Positions 26,901-41,900 of a stretch of DNA of 64,000 bases are shown piece by piece (position 1 is the first letter of the stretch; every line of letters starts with the position of its first letter). The DNA lies in assembly GCA_963971285.1 (NCBI GenBank), contig OZ020256.1, positions 1,986,501 to 2,050,500 on the forward strand. Direction: 5' to 3'. The notes under the pieces were generated by a model, which was not told the origin of the DNA, ran no database searches, and saw only the letters and a program-made list of their open reading frames with translations. This stretch comes from Astropecten irregularis. Taxonomy: Eukaryota; Echinodermata; Asteroidea; Paxillosida; Astropectinidae. Made by a program: the position numbers and the translations under genes.

Positions 26901-29900
26901 GGTTTGAGAATAAACGACTGTAGGAAACGTTGGAATATGAACACAACCTCTAATCCTTTGTGACGGACATTTAGTTTCAATTTCTATATTTTCTCTCTCT
27001 CTCCGGTACTGTATAAATATTACCATAGTAACTTAAGGGTTTTCTAGCCTTTGTAAAGTTTATGTTTAGTATAAATGTGGCTTAGGGAAATGCCTTACAA
27101 GGATCGGCTTCGTTTATGCCACCATAAATAATGTTAGTGTTTCATCTAATCTTTTCTTAAACTTTCTTGTGATTTTGTCCTAGATGAAAAAAAGAAGTTA
27201 TAGAAAGGGAAACCTACATACAAAATGACATGAATATCAGATGGTTTTAATAAAATGGCAGCAAATGAATATTTCAAATCTACACGACCATCGAAAACGT
27301 CTAACTTGCGGACTTGGCGATCCCAAAAAGCAACAATTTCCTCAATGTGTTGTTTTAGTTACAATCTACATCCAGCAAAACACATTATCAAGCTAGAGGA
27401 AAAACGCAATAAGGAGACCTCTATTTCAAGTACCAAGTGAAATGTCTTCTGAGTGTTCACAGTCTAGACGTACGGTGATGTTGCCATACTGACGTCACCG
27501 TATATTCACCTTTATAACAGGATGTTGAAATAATGAAGATAATCAACAAATATGGTCCCCCAGAATACCTTCCAATCAAGGCATCGTAAACGTGTCCCAT
27601 TCAAGAGCTGTTTGGATCCCCGGGGAAAGAACGACCGGTACGGTGTGTTTGACGTTTCTCCCGGACCGTGGACTGAAATAGCCCCCCTGATATGCACCCA
27701 CATAATGCTCCAATGTCGCTATCCATCCAACAATGCATCTATCAAACATGAAGCAACATCCTGCAGTCATGCTTAGAATGGGAAACATGTGTAGTAGTTG
27801 TAGACTCTGACCCCTAGAATAGGAAAACTAAACCGGTCAAATAAATCTTCAGGTTCTACATTATAGAAAGCCAATCATAGCCTATTATGGGAGTTCCATG
27901 GAGTTGCTGCCACAAAGATCTGTGAAAGATCTGTGAATACTGAAATATGAAAACATATTCATCATAATTATTCTATGATTGAATGTTTTTTAATGGCAAG
28001 AGTAAGTTAAAGGATTCGCGACCTTGAAACATCCATCCCACATCGCGAAGGTTACAACCCTGACAACACACGGAAGATACATCTCAGTCAGATGTGGAAT
28101 GGGAGGAAGTATAATTAATGAAGGCCTGCTTGAATTGGTCAAAACACTTTCCAAAAAGAGCGAAAGATTTCACTTTCGGCCGTTTACTTGGAAATCTCAT
28201 ATAGGCCTACCTTTGAGGAATGGCTTGTTGTTTGCCATTTTCTATAGGTGTGGCATAAATTCCCGCCAATTTTAAAGTATAGCACATAACACGAGTATCC
28301 TAAGCACCATTGGAGGGTTGTTTGGGCAACATCGTAGGCATATGGATCTGTAAACGACAACTAAGATATAACTGGACATGAACTATAGTATATGCAAAAT
28401 GTGGCATATGTTTGAGCATGTTTGACAGCCTACACCATGCCATCCAACACGCTTGAACTTGGCAAACAACAAAAAGCTATACGTGCGTCAAGAATGATCC
28501 CTAGCTGTGATGTTGGCAACATAATGATCCGTGTGTTTTGGCAACACCATATCCAGCACAAAGCCCATGGCCCAAATTCCTATACCCTACCAAGATGCTT
28601 CATCGTACAAATCTTTATTCTTCGAACTTCGCACAAACACAAATTGAGCTTCAAGTACGAGGAAGAGATCGAATATCCAAGCCCCACCCGGGGGATATCC
28701 TGGGTGCTCCCGCGGTAATAGCACCGCCGTCGGGCACGCACACGTCCGACACGTATATACGTATTAACGCAGCGCGGCCTATCTGGGGAGTTGCGCCGTG
28801 TTTTTCTGTTTGTCTTGCAGATACTTGCCCCCTGGGTAAAAACAAAAATCAAGACCCAATGCAGGAGGAAACAAGCTAGATTTTATGATTCTGATTAATC
28901 TTTCCTGCCACCTCGGAAGCTCACGTTAAGAACAGCTGGGAGACTACAGAGGGACCTTTTGTTTTTGCATACGTTCATCGGGCAGCCATGAGGTAAAACC
29001 AACAAGAGTAAATACATGCATGATGGCTATTTTGGGCACCCAGTCTTAACTGAAATAGACCCGTCTATAGGTAAAAAGTCATACACATCGACCTCGCCCT
29101 TATATGGTAAACCAATGGATCCAACGGCCAGACCTTTATCAAGGTTCCTTCTTCTGCCAAATCGAGATGTCCGTGGGGACATGAGGAAAGCTAGAGTCTC
29201 ACATCCGATAAAATTTCCAAATTTCATCTCCATCAGTTCCTCGCCAGCAAGCGCCGGAAAACTCTGCCAGGACCCTCCTCCAGGATGACATGCCACATGC
29301 ACGCGCTGCTAATTCATCTCCCCTATAGTACACGTAGCAGAACGTTACATGATGGTAATCAGTCATGCAGCATTCCTGCCCACTTGACTTCTGACATTTC
29401 CAAAAAGGACTGATCGTGGTAAAGGACTTGGGAACTGATAACAATCGCTGGTGTGCTTAATGCAATATTAAGCGGAACTACAGCAAAGGGGACTGGTATC
29501 CGTCCTCGCATGTCGCGCATGAGACTAATTCGATTATCGGGGGATGTACCGTTTGTGTGATGTTAAATGACAGCCTTCCACCTTTTACAGGAGGTCTTGC
29601 CCGAGAGCCACGCCCCCATACACGTTGGTCAAGTGAGGGCGCTACTTTCGGCGCCATTTTGGTAGGGCACGGGTGAGGAATAAATGTCACATAAATGAAG
29701 TTTGAAGAATGTACTCAAAATAACTGTACTCAAAATAATTAAAATTTCTAGACTGTACACGTTATTGTGATACTCTGACACATCGTCCACACCTTTAAGT
29801 TTTGGGCTTTCAGGAAAGCAGGCTTGAACCTAGGTGTGGGACTTATTTCGCTACCGCCATTTGAGGCCCGCAAACCGAAATGAAGGGATTGGGCCACATG

Positions 29901-32900
29901 ACGTACAGCCGAAGAAAGGCTCCAGCTTCGACATACACCCCAAGCCCTTCATCTCATTCGCTCAGCCAAAATATTTCACTGACTATTTACGAGAGACCTT
30001 GCCAGTCAAAGAGTCATCCCGACCGGACTGAACTGAAGCAGCTCAAGGGCGGCACACAGCCAAAACACGGCTGATCGGAGACCGTAATGAACAGGTCTAA
30101 ACTTCGGACATCGAGATGGACAAGGCCTTTCTTATCTCATAATCATGATAGGCTCTTCTAATAAAAAATATGTACAATTGTTTCTGGGGACAGTAAGGCC
30201 AAGACCATAACAAATAGTCTCGACGAGGAATTACCGGCTTAATATGATCTTTTCTCGTTGTATTATTAGATAGAATATTTTGGTATTTAACCTTTGCTTA
30301 TTACTGTGATCTCTACAAACCTGTCCATCAACTGGAAAATGTCACAGAGTTTCAATCATTTCGAGACAATTTGATCTGGCATAATACCGCACTATAAACT
30401 ACGCGTTGCTGTATGTGCAGCAAATCAATCACTACAAATACTAACATCTAAAAATAAAAACTCCCAATCAATGCCGTAATAACTTCAAATCAGATTGCTT
30501 AACCAACATATCGAGTGCTTCAACAGGCATTGGCAACTAAGATATGCAGCTTAACAATAAATTCAGAAGGTCAAAGTGCAAAATGTGAGGGATTTAAAAT
30601 GGTACTAAGGAGACTTGGAGCTTTCAAAATATATATTACAAAGAGTGGAGGAAATTTTCCGTCGGCAACATTTTTTCTTAGTGGTTCTGAGAAGAACTGA
30701 ACTATATGCTTCGTCTTAGAACTATGCATATACACAAGGGAATATGTCACATGGTTTCTTACCTTTGTCGCAGGTTGAACCGCGGTATCCTGGGTTACAC
30801 TGACACTGGTTGTTACCCACGCACGTTCCGTGTACACATGGCTTGTCACAGACAGCTACAAGGAAGAACAAAGAAATAACAAGGCTAAAGTGTGACTGTG
30901 TTACATCTATGGTAAAGCTGCATATTAATGACTCTTCGGGTGTAACACTGTGACCTGTCCGGGTTTGTGACGATGGGAATTTCCCATTGGCATAAACTAT
31001 GCGTGTGTAACTCCTAAAAGTTCAAGCAGAGAATTGGGGCTTTGGTTTAGAGTTTGGACTTTCCAGGAGGAAAGACTTCAAAACGTAAACTTGTACCTTT
31101 AAATACAGGGCAAGGGTTATGACAATGTATATAAAAATGTGCCACATTGTTATACACATGCTTACGTATCGCATTGTTGCACCCTGGAGCACTGATAGTG
31201 ATAAAGTTTCTTGGCAAAGTTTCAACGCTATAAAATGTGGGCTTTTTCAGTGGAGTGACCCAAAACAGGGCTATAAACTGCCACTTAAGGTACAGGATTA
31301 CAAGATGAAGAACAGGGTTCAGATAGGCAAAGGGATAAATAATCCTCTTAAACCTGGCTAGGAGGGAACATAAACTTGTTAGAATAGTTCCTGTGTATAA
31401 AAGAAGCAGTGTAAGGAAAGAAGCTGTTGGGATAGATATCTGTTCTACTTCAATTAAGACGAACACGGCTGGTGTATTACGGGTGACTAGAGTGGAAAGC
31501 CCAGTTTACTAAGTTTGAGCGCTGGGCGTTGGTGCACCTTACGAGGAGGGGATTTCAACATTCCTATATGAAGCTTATCACAGCGGATGCATGCAACATC
31601 TTATCAAACATGAGCAGTGCCTATCGACGAATGATATGTTTCCCTGAATGGTGTTTACCATTGAATAGAAAGATTCAGTTCATATCAGACACAAGCAAGT
31701 AACATGGCCAGAATAATGAATACATGTGGAATAAACAGAAATATGAATCACTTTAATTTGGCTGGATATCAGTCATAGGCTTCAGTCTTCAGTTGATTCG
31801 AGTCTGGGTCAAATTCGTAAAGCTGCTAAATTATATACGCTGGTGTCCAGCACAGGTTTAGCTAAGCAGAAACGGGGTACCAATCAAACTGCAATGCGAC
31901 TGGTGCGTGGAAGAGACTTGCTGGCTTTGACCAACGCTGAACTAATGTGAACGTACATGAAGACGAGAGATTTGCGTAAGTACTGAAGAAGTACGAGCCC
32001 CCACGAAATCACCAAAGAGCAGTATAGGCCTACAGCTCAAATCTATTTAGTCAGAATTCCATACGGGATAATTCGGTATCTCTACACGGCACAGCTTTCA
32101 AACTACGGATGTCGTTCCAATAATTGGTCTTGGTGAATAAATACCAGAATATCCGAGCACTAGAGATTAAACACACCTAGACCTTGACAATATCAGACAC
32201 GGAAACCGCTGGAGGGCCTGCCCTATTGAATATCCTTTCATGAAGGGCAAATACTGCTTACTCAGGTATCGGCCCTACAAGTTCAACGGCAAACGCACAG
32301 CGCGCCGCAGGGAGACAACAAGTAACGAGCGTCCTCGCTCCAAATGTCCCATGGCGATTCGATTTACCCTACGGAGGACAACAGGTACATGTTGGATTAT
32401 ACAATCTACACTAACTGGACAAGGCCTGGACAACATCCTAAATGATGACCTTTTGATCATCTTTGATCTGACCCACTAACAAAGAGAAATGACATTTGAC
32501 AGACAAATTTGGATCCCCAGGGAGGCGAGAGGGCCGCCCCTTGTTATCCGATGAGGAATCTCCGGGTCAGGGTCCTTTACACTGAAGTCCGGTGCAGCGG
32601 AGATAACCCAATTGTCTACATCTTGGGGAGGCCTTCTTGATGAAAGTCAAGTAAATCTTTCCAAACGGCAACAACTGGTACGAATTTCATCTGATTCAAA
32701 ACGGAAGTGGTTATCTTTTGGCTATTGTTGCGATGTACCGCTATCTAGAGTGTGTCTGCAAGACTGTGTCTCTCCGCCGTTAGGAGGAGCACACTGCCCG
32801 CTGTCAAATTGAATTAATAGGCGTTTCCGAATCGGATTTCTGGGTAAACTGCCTGGCTGGTGCTGGGTGGTCAGCTTGGAGGCAAACCTTTACAACCTGC

Positions 32901-35900
32901 GTCATTTTCCTCCCATCCATCTTTCATCGGATGGAATCAAAAGTCTGACCTCTTCCTTATACTCTATGGTCTGACAGACTGAAACTTAATATCACCCGAT
33001 TCATACTTAACACGACTATCGGACTAAGCCACTACCAAAGGGATGCTATGAAAATAGATTAGAGTTTTATTACAAGTAATTAACTGATGCAAACTGCTCA
33101 TCAGCCAAAATGGTGACCTGAAATATGAAATGTTACTGATTAAGGAGGGCCTGTTATAACTGATTATGTAGTGCTGTGTCGACGGAACTGCACTCTCTAG
33201 TAATGATACATTATCGGTTGGTGATACGCTAACGGTCAATTTGTGATACATTTTCGGTTGGTGATACTTTATCCGTATAACACCGCCTGACGTTTCGATC
33301 CTATGGTAGGATCTTTCTCCTTTGTTTTTTAAATGGAAATGATGAAAATCGCTCTTTCGTGACTCCTTTCACATACCATACACGAGGAAGCATCAGCATT
33401 TGCAGTGCATACATGTAAATATCACTGTGTACTTCTTGGTAATGCTATTTTTGACTAACTCAAATTCGGACATTTGCTATACACCCCGCAGATACCGACC
33501 TTCCAGTGAGACCTTTTTTAAAAGCTAACCTTACTTCCCATCAAAAATTGAATCTGTACACATCCAGCTGGGACGGGCATTAAGCCCCCACTGGGGCGGG
33601 CAGTGGAGGACTGCTGACACTCAATATCAAATCAGCAAATACAATTATTGACGGACCTCTGTGACCGATGTAAGAAACAAATTGTGTGCGAAGTGATACA
33701 GTGGCTATTGAAACCGAGCGGATCAACGGGCTGCAGGCTCGGCCGAAGATACTGACGCTCTAACCGGTCCAGTCAACTCGTTATAGGGGTGGATCGTTGA
33801 TCGTAACTCTACGAGCCTAGGGGATAGGAAAACAAACGACACCAAGTGGAATAAAGTGGGATATCAAGCATGATTGGTAAAGCATGTATCTTTAATAAAG
33901 AGAAAACGGTTCTTCCCCACAATGCGAAAAGTGAACAAGACGCGCAATAATCGTCGTAAGTGCGACATTGTGCATCAAAGATATAAGCTCACGTTGAAAT
34001 GCGTTCTTGTGACGTACGTCATAGCTTTTCTTGTCATTGCCACTGGCGGGAAGATATGAAGCGAGTTCGTGGCACGTGCGCTTTACCATCGGAGTTCTGG
34101 CTGTTTGGTTTTGGGGCAATGCATCAGGCGATATCGAAACAGCATTGTAACTCTGTGAGAGTTACAGTTTTCGCGTGTCAGTCTTTTGGGTCCACTGTCA
34201 ATGATTGATAAAGCATGTTATGAAGATTCCACTACAAGTACTACTAGTATTTGTAGTGAATGGCACTTGCATTCCACGTCTCCTTGGTGAATAGATGAAT
34301 GGAACAAGTAATAGAATGCGCAGGAATATCGTCTGCTTTGAAAATACTAAAGACATGGGACATTACTTTTTCATTTGAGCAAATCTTCCCACACTCAATC
34401 ACGCTATACTTAAATGATTGATTTGTTTCTTATCTTACTCCGCTCGTTCTAGCATGGAGAGCGTTTTTAGGTCTGCATAATACGAATACTTTCCGAACCG
34501 TTCATCAAAGTCAGTTCATCCAGAAAGTGAACCTCTTCTGAAGTGGGTCATTCGGGATGCAAGACGGAGATAATCAGTTGAGGAACCAACCGAAAAAAGC
34601 TGCCAGGACTCTGCTAAGAGTCTTGAGTCTAGTGTTCGTGTAGCTAATACAGCAGTTCGCAAGAGTTGTCAACAGTTGGAGGGATGCAATAAAAGTCAGA
34701 AACATTACTCGTCCGCGGTAAATGTCTTTCTTTGTGGCTTCAGAATCGCTATGTTAGATGGAAAAGATGGGACTGACAGTATAAATAGTTATAGGCTAAA
34801 AAAGAACGGGCCTGGAGAAGAGAAGAATCGGACTGACAGGGAGTACCTTACCATGGAAATGCGATTAAGTTCGGGGTTCCGCTAGCACGTCCCTTATAGC
34901 GTGCACGTCTATGATTTGGCACTTCTGCGTGGTTTCTCGCGGGTCACAGGATTTGCTGGCTGTGAAGTTTTGTTTCTCTAACTCTTCAGTCCACTGAAGA
35001 CGTTGATTATGAGTCAACACTGCAAGAAACTTGGGGGTGGGGTGGGGACTGGAGATGGGGGTGGGGGTGCTGAAACTCATGGACTCTTAGGCTTGGTTAA
35101 TGATGATTGATACCCATCGTATACAGTGGTCAACTACGTGCAACCCGTGACTGCTGCGGGTATGTGGTATTGGTTCAGAACTTGTGATTCACTAGCCAAA
35201 CCAAAAACACCCCCTTCCACAGGATGGCTAACAGTTTGTTCAAATTTTGAAGACAAACTTCAAGTGCCTTGCACTTCAACCAGCCAAACACGGAAAGCAT
35301 TCGTAACCAGAACTTGGAAAGTTATGTTTCAAAAAAATTTCATTTTAGTCTTATTTACCAATGATGCCCATAGGATTACCCATCAAGTATTTTGCAAAGT
35401 TTAGATTGGACACTTTTTTTTAACTTGAATTAGCCCAATGCATTCGGTCCGGAATGTGAACAGACGGACAGTCTTGAGGGTAACATGTACCGTCAGCTTA
35501 TTGACTATGGATCAAAAGAATGACCTGCTACCTCATTTAGCGCCAAGAGGCTGTGATTTGAGACTCCATACAACTTAAGTTACAACACGGATCATCACAA
35601 ATCGTTACCAAGTACTCAGTGGTTAATTATCCCGACATGCAACAGCCGTATGATAGGCCTATCCCCATCCATCCATCGAGAGTCTATCAATTGACAGGTC
35701 GTTTCCCCCAGACCTCATCCATGGTACCAGGTTCCCCCTTCGGAACAGGAAGGACAGCTTGGGGGACCAGAAGTGTGAGATAACACACTGGAGAAGACCA
35801 GAAAAATCCCAGCTTTAATTATCCATGACATTTGGTGTCCATCTATGCCTGTACAGCGTCTGCGTTAACTAAAAGATATTGTTTCGAGAACGAAACTGAC

Positions 35901-38900
35901 ACTGATACATTACAATAAACTCAATAATTGAGTTTATATTCCTGGAAAATTCTATAGCACACCTCGGAGGCACTCGATATGTCCACAGGGGGACGAAGTT
36001 GGGATTCAACGATGAAAATTTGACAGCACCAAGCGATCATGTATAGTCTTAGCTTAAACTTTTAGGTAGAGGAGTAAACACTCCAACAAATACACGAAAT
36101 GCACTTGAGGTATTTTGCATATCATTTTCAAAATTCTGTCTCATCGTCTAAGTCTCAGTCTCTGAGATATAAAACCGAACAAGCTTGAGAAAGTCATATT
36201 TCAAATTGAAAAACAATGTTGTTTCCGTCTGTTGGTGAATAAACATTGTATTGAACCGATTAGGTTTTATAGATGGAGTTGTTTCATGAGTTCCTGTGGG
36301 TGTCGTAAACCAATGTCGGAGTTAGTCACTGGGCTTGGTAGTCCCCAGTCGCCTCTATTATTCACGCTTTGTCTAGACGGTATGCACCTGAGTTGAGAAA
36401 CATAGCGGAAGCGTAACATAAACTACCATCACGAGGAATATAGCCCTAAACCGCTTGCCTCTGACCCGCACAGGGTCAGAATAACGCCAAAACGAGATCA
36501 CTTTATCCAGAAAAGGGGTCGAGTTATTCACCGTACTCTGGGTCAGAAAACCGTTGGTGTCAATTCCTCACTTGCACTGGCCGAGCTATACTCTGCAGAG
36601 CGAAGCGGTCATTTTAGCAATACTGCATGGAAGTTGTTTCGACACCCAATACTTTTTAGCACACTCGCCTTATAAGTGCAGCTCCCAGGGACGTCACAAT
36701 TTAACTCCGATTTGACCTTGGCCTCCAGAGCATTTTAGAAAGGAAGGGGGAGGGAGGGGCATTTTAATCGCAGAGTACCACGTACTAACCCCTTTTCGGT
36801 TTTTATAGGGAGATGGAATTGTTACATCAATGTCAATGATGTTCCTTTACTGGAGAGGCCTGAACATGTTGCATTGGACTGAGGCGCTACGTGAGGAAAA
36901 TGACTTGCCACACTGGCCGTACTTGGCACACACACATAAAGGCCACAAAATGAAACAGTCGATCTGGCAAGCGGTAAAAGAAAGTACAGGCCACACATAC
37001 AACTGTCACAAAGACCACGCATGTTACAAACATAATACCAGACCTATATTTCAGTTTAGGTCGCACAGGTCACACTGTCACGAACCTCACAGGTCGTGAC
37101 ACTGACAACATGCAGCGCAGGGTGACCGTGTATTCCACTAGGGACATGGGGGCATAACGGCCGGCCACTGGTGCCCACAACCACGACAAATTGTTCAATC
37201 GCAACGACTGGTCCTGAGAGAAAACCAAACACCTCCATAAACTATGTTCAGGACACTTCAAGCAAAACTCAAAGCTCACTCAAAATACAGAATTCATTCC
37301 TCCAAATACCGAATTACAATCTTGCATTGCAACATGATGAATGTCTCCACTCGATCTATACCCGAATGTTAGTGCCTCTAGCAACGTCATGAAATCCCTC
37401 AAAAAGTCCCCAAGGCATTTGCTTATAAAAATCAAGCGATTTCGTACAAATTCTTTTCGCATGAGTAATCATTCTGATATAGCAGTTTTCTCAACGAAGG
37501 AATGCGACGAGGAGGGGGGTGGGGGGGGGGGTCTGGTTTCTATACACAAGACGAAGACAAGCAAATGTAAACTGTTGTATGACTGAACCGATGACAAATT
37601 GGGTGACTGGATTGTCTCAGGTGTTCCAGTGTATATCAGTGTGAAAGATTGTTTAGGAAGGACATTTTAGCCTGGAATTACATCTATTAATGAAGTCATC
37701 CTATGTGTGTGCTGTCTTTCCCTACGGGGGCCGTGTGGGTCCACCGTGGCCGACGGGTCTTTCCTCGGGGCGTTGGGGATGTCAATCATCTGACGCTTCT
37801 TCGTATGTGATTCTATATAAATATTGACACATCACAACGAGATAATTCATAAGTCAATAGCACGAGGATAAGACTAAGAAGATACTGGCTGGATAACAGA
37901 CACATGATTGTGACGTCATAGTTACGCAATTTCTATGTTTCATGTCAACTTCAAGCGAATCGATCATCGGTTGTTTGTGAAGAGATAGTGCCCACGAAGG
38001 ACCGGAATAAATAAATGGGTTTTGAACGTTGAACCCCCGTGAACCAAGCACAGCACTGTATAGCGCACTAAGTGGACTTTGACAGTGTGCACAAATAATC
38101 AATATAATACTCGGTGTCATTGACCAAAATGAAAAGAAATATTTTCGGGTTGGGCTTTTATCTGTCGTCAGACAAAGTGAATGAAGGGCAATTTATTTTT
38201 GACTGGACATCCATTACTTAAGGGTAATGAATAACACACTCTATTCCCTGTGTATAGCCTCATTCTCAAGGCTGTCTTTTATTGCGATTGTTTGAAACAC
38301 TTATTGGCGGTGTCCCTGTGAAGTCTGCTATGGTTTATGCCGTTAAGTGCAAGGGATGCCTTTCATTCTTATGTTTGCCAACTGTTTCCCCCCAAAAAAT
38401 TACAACAGTTTTGTTTCTTTTGAATATTAAACGGTAGTTGCACGGTTCGTAAAATTAAACCAAATGCAAAATAAAGACCTACTTAATTATGGAGAATACA
38501 GCGTTCAATCCCTCACTTTATTTCAATTTTAAACAAGAATCGATTTTTGATCATCAACAACTGACCGTTAAAACCAGTTTCATTCTAGTATGGAATGGTC
38601 GAATTCCTATTAATTCCTCTCTTTACTGGATACACATGCGGAGTGTCTGTGGTTTAGGGCGAAATAGGAAGCCACAAAAAATCAGAAAAGGGGCTTCGTC
38701 TTTTTGTTCTTGGAAGCCTTTTAATACTGTAAAAAGATACCATACGTGAGCCCGGACCCCACGCCACAAAGGCTTCGCGTTCATCAACATTGGCGCTTCA
38801 CGCGCTTTCGAAAAATTCATATTAAGGTAACTGGTTTGTCTGGCAGCCGAGTTTACATAGAGAAGCAAGTTCATTTCCGTTCGGAGAGAACGACAGTTGA

Positions 38901-41900
38901 ATGTTCCACATGACCCACAATGAGATACAAAATAGTTATTCCAGCACCAATTTCAACGATTCAGAAAAGGTTCAAAGTATACTGCCTTGAGTGTTTGCAT
39001 TAATTTCAACCCCATCAATATTACACGTGCATCATGCCTAGCCAAAATATTAAATATAGACTTGCTGGGTAGTAACTTCAGCAGGCGGCACGGCGACTCC
39101 TGATAGAGCAAAAAGATAAAGTGTACAACACACGGCTTCAGATCAGACACGCTGGACCCGACTGGATAGTTAAAGAGCCATTTATTCACGGAGTAAATAA
39201 TTACTCAGGACTTTGGCCGAAGGAAATGACGGTGGCAGTGCGACATTGGAGTCGGTAAATAACGTCTGCCTTCATGTTGGTAAAAACGCGAATTGGAAAG
39301 AACGCCAACACAATTTCCTTTTTCTCGTTGCAGCCATAATATTTTATTTTAATGCTAATTGTAATAAAATTGAGAGGAATTTCTTCGTATCATTCACATT
39401 AAATTATTGCTAAACGCTGCCTTCTCACTGATGATCAAACACACAATATGGACGCCTCGGATTGGAGATATCGATACTTAAGAATGCCCAACATTGTTCC
39501 CCAGAGCTTCTCACAAGGAACCACACCCCAAATTTACAATAAAAAAGACCACCAGAGCAGTGACAAATGTCATGTGCCAAAGTTCTAAAGTCAAAACTAA
39601 GCTCAAAATTTCGAAATGTTTCGATCTCGGCAACTGATGTATATGGCCCATAGGTGGTCTATGATCCATGGTTGTCAGTTAGGTCTTAAAACACTAGCCA
39701 TGGTCACCACATAAATGTTTCTTCGACACCGGCAACATGTTCTTAATTTCAGACAGTAGTTGTATTCCCGGCCCCCGTAGAAACCAGTCCCACTGGATTA
39801 ACAGTTCTATACTAACCGTCGATCCTATCATTTCAAGTTGCTTGCCTGATTTTAGTTGCTTGCCTGATTTTACTGTTCGTGTTTGGGTGAGATTTGCTTG
39901 GTACCTTGTCATATCGCATATGCATATTGCCCAGAATATAACGTACATAAGGTATGTATCTTTAAAGAATCTTGTGAGTTATTTTTGGAAGATATGACAG
40001 ATACGTACGGGATTGTAAGCATACCTTGAGAGATGTAATCAAAGGGAATTTTTATTCAGATTTCCGCTTTGCCTTTTATTCTCTGTACAACTGAGACCGC
40101 TGCCATGACAACTCCAGCAATTACAATGCCTTAGTGGGGTGGCTGTGGATACTATCAACATTGAAGTGTGGGTTTTTTTTGTGGAGGGAGTTTGGTTGGA
40201 GATGGTCTCATCGTGATTCAGTCTGAGACTGGAAGCAATGCCCTCCCCAGCAACCCACGGGACATCCCCGGCTACTCGTTTCGAGTTATCATGATGTTCC
40301 ACAAGAGGAAATAATAGCCGGACCGTAACGGATGGTCCTTAACTAATCCCACTTGTGGCTCACGCACACACAGAGCCGAGGAGATGATACAAAAAATGGA
40401 TTATAAAAAGTCGATATATATTACTAACAAGAACCGTTTCTGAGGATAAATCGAAACACCCTGAAGCAAGGTAGTGATGTCTGGACACGAAGGGGTACCT
40501 CCGGCTTGAATCATCGCCGTGAGGGCACGGGGTATAGTAGCGGGAAGAGGGGTTTCTCTCTACCCGTCTCCCCTGGGATGCCCTTTCCCCCTTCACCCGT
40601 TCCAATTTACCGCCGGGGAAGCACTGATAACGGTCAATTATATCTATATGCAGTGCTGGTCATGTGGATAATAAACCTAGTCTTATAGAATAGTCCTATA
40701 ATATGCAGCTCAAAATTTACTACTAAATTAAGGAGATTGCATGTATAGCCGACCCGGTTACCTCAGAATCTGCAACACTCACATCTGACTCTCCATCTTC
40801 AATGATATCCAAGTTGTAGTATGGACAGCACAAACCAATAACCCACAGACACAGCCTTAACAATTTATTTTCATACGACCACATTTCCCCCCTTGAATAG
40901 ACCACGGAAGGGAGTTGAACATGCTTCAGATGAATTATTTGGTGTCAGGTGCGAATCTCATTTTTGAATACCAAATGACCTTTATGCAAAAATCAGTAGG
41001 GAGAATTGGGGTCATGCGCCCTCTCGCGGCTTGATAATCATTCCTGTCCCACACGGCTAACTGACAAGCGTTACATCCAATTCAAACGACACGACGCGTG
41101 CAAACTTCAAACAGTGGCTAATATACTTTACCAAACCAAAAACCCAGTTCATGACCGAATTATGTCCAATTCAACTTGGTTCCCTGCATCGCGAGTATAT
41201 AAAAACAGGCGTAATATGAGCAAAACTCTTTTAAGTTCAACATAATTACAATCACGTGATGCGCAAACATGGTGCAGCAGTATACTATAACCTTCTGTCA
41301 CAAGAAAAAAAGTGCACTGGGAAAAATATGTCATGCTATTAGGAAAAAAAGTAGAACTGATCGCTTTACACCCGTTATTCACCCATGTGGCCCACTTTGT
41401 TGACTTTTCCAACCCAATCCTCATGGTTAAAGGTTAGAAAAAACGTGTATTCCGATTATTACGAAGGTTAGGCTTTTTCAATGGCATACGGAAATAAAAT
41501 ACCGATCTATTGTAGAACGCCGACCGTGCGTGTGAATTCGTCCAGTATTACCCAAGCACAAAGGGATTTGTTTTGATGAATACAAGGTCCCTTGGAGAAA
41601 TTATTCTGTGTGGGGAGGAATATTTTGAATAGTTTTGGAATTCGAACTTTTTTTTCCCAGAAGTGAAGAGTATAGTTTGTGTTTATGTGAAAAAGTCGAC
41701 TAAATTGTCCCCATTATTATCAATATTATCACTACCAAGAATGGGTACTTAGGGAGACAATCCCATAGACTTGCCACTGTACTAAAATAAACCCTTCTTT
41801 TTTCTCTTGTTAGGAAACGCAGCTGAACCAGGCTTCATACACAAACCTTCCAAAAGCTAAAATCCTGTGTATCTTTCGGGGGGACATAGAAATTTCTCCC

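Larger units (their letters stand above)
9247..30762 (-). other. Intron between EGF1 and EGF2 exons (21.5 kb)
   Basis: This is bounded by gtaag at 30762-30758 and gcag at 9247-9250. Contents are listed separately: a nested inverted-repeat element (10367-11300), hammerhead-like relics (12098-12142, 17541-17576, 17750-17768, 19745-19789), clustered promoter-like sites (12890-12990), a GC-rich relative of the inverted repeat (16457-16645), two palindromic MITE copies (18651-18790, 20645-20783), a decayed coding remnant (25648-25857) and a dispersed repeat (29821-29960). Stretches 9250-10360, 11310-12090, 13000-16450, 20790-25460 and 26180-29800 show nothing I can name on either strand, apart from short homopolymers. 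Confidence 0.8.

Noticed and set aside
31047-31466. 139-codon minus-strand frame with hydrophobic segments
   Set aside because: No motif, no splice sites in phase with the neighbouring EGF1 exon, AT-rich intron sequence.
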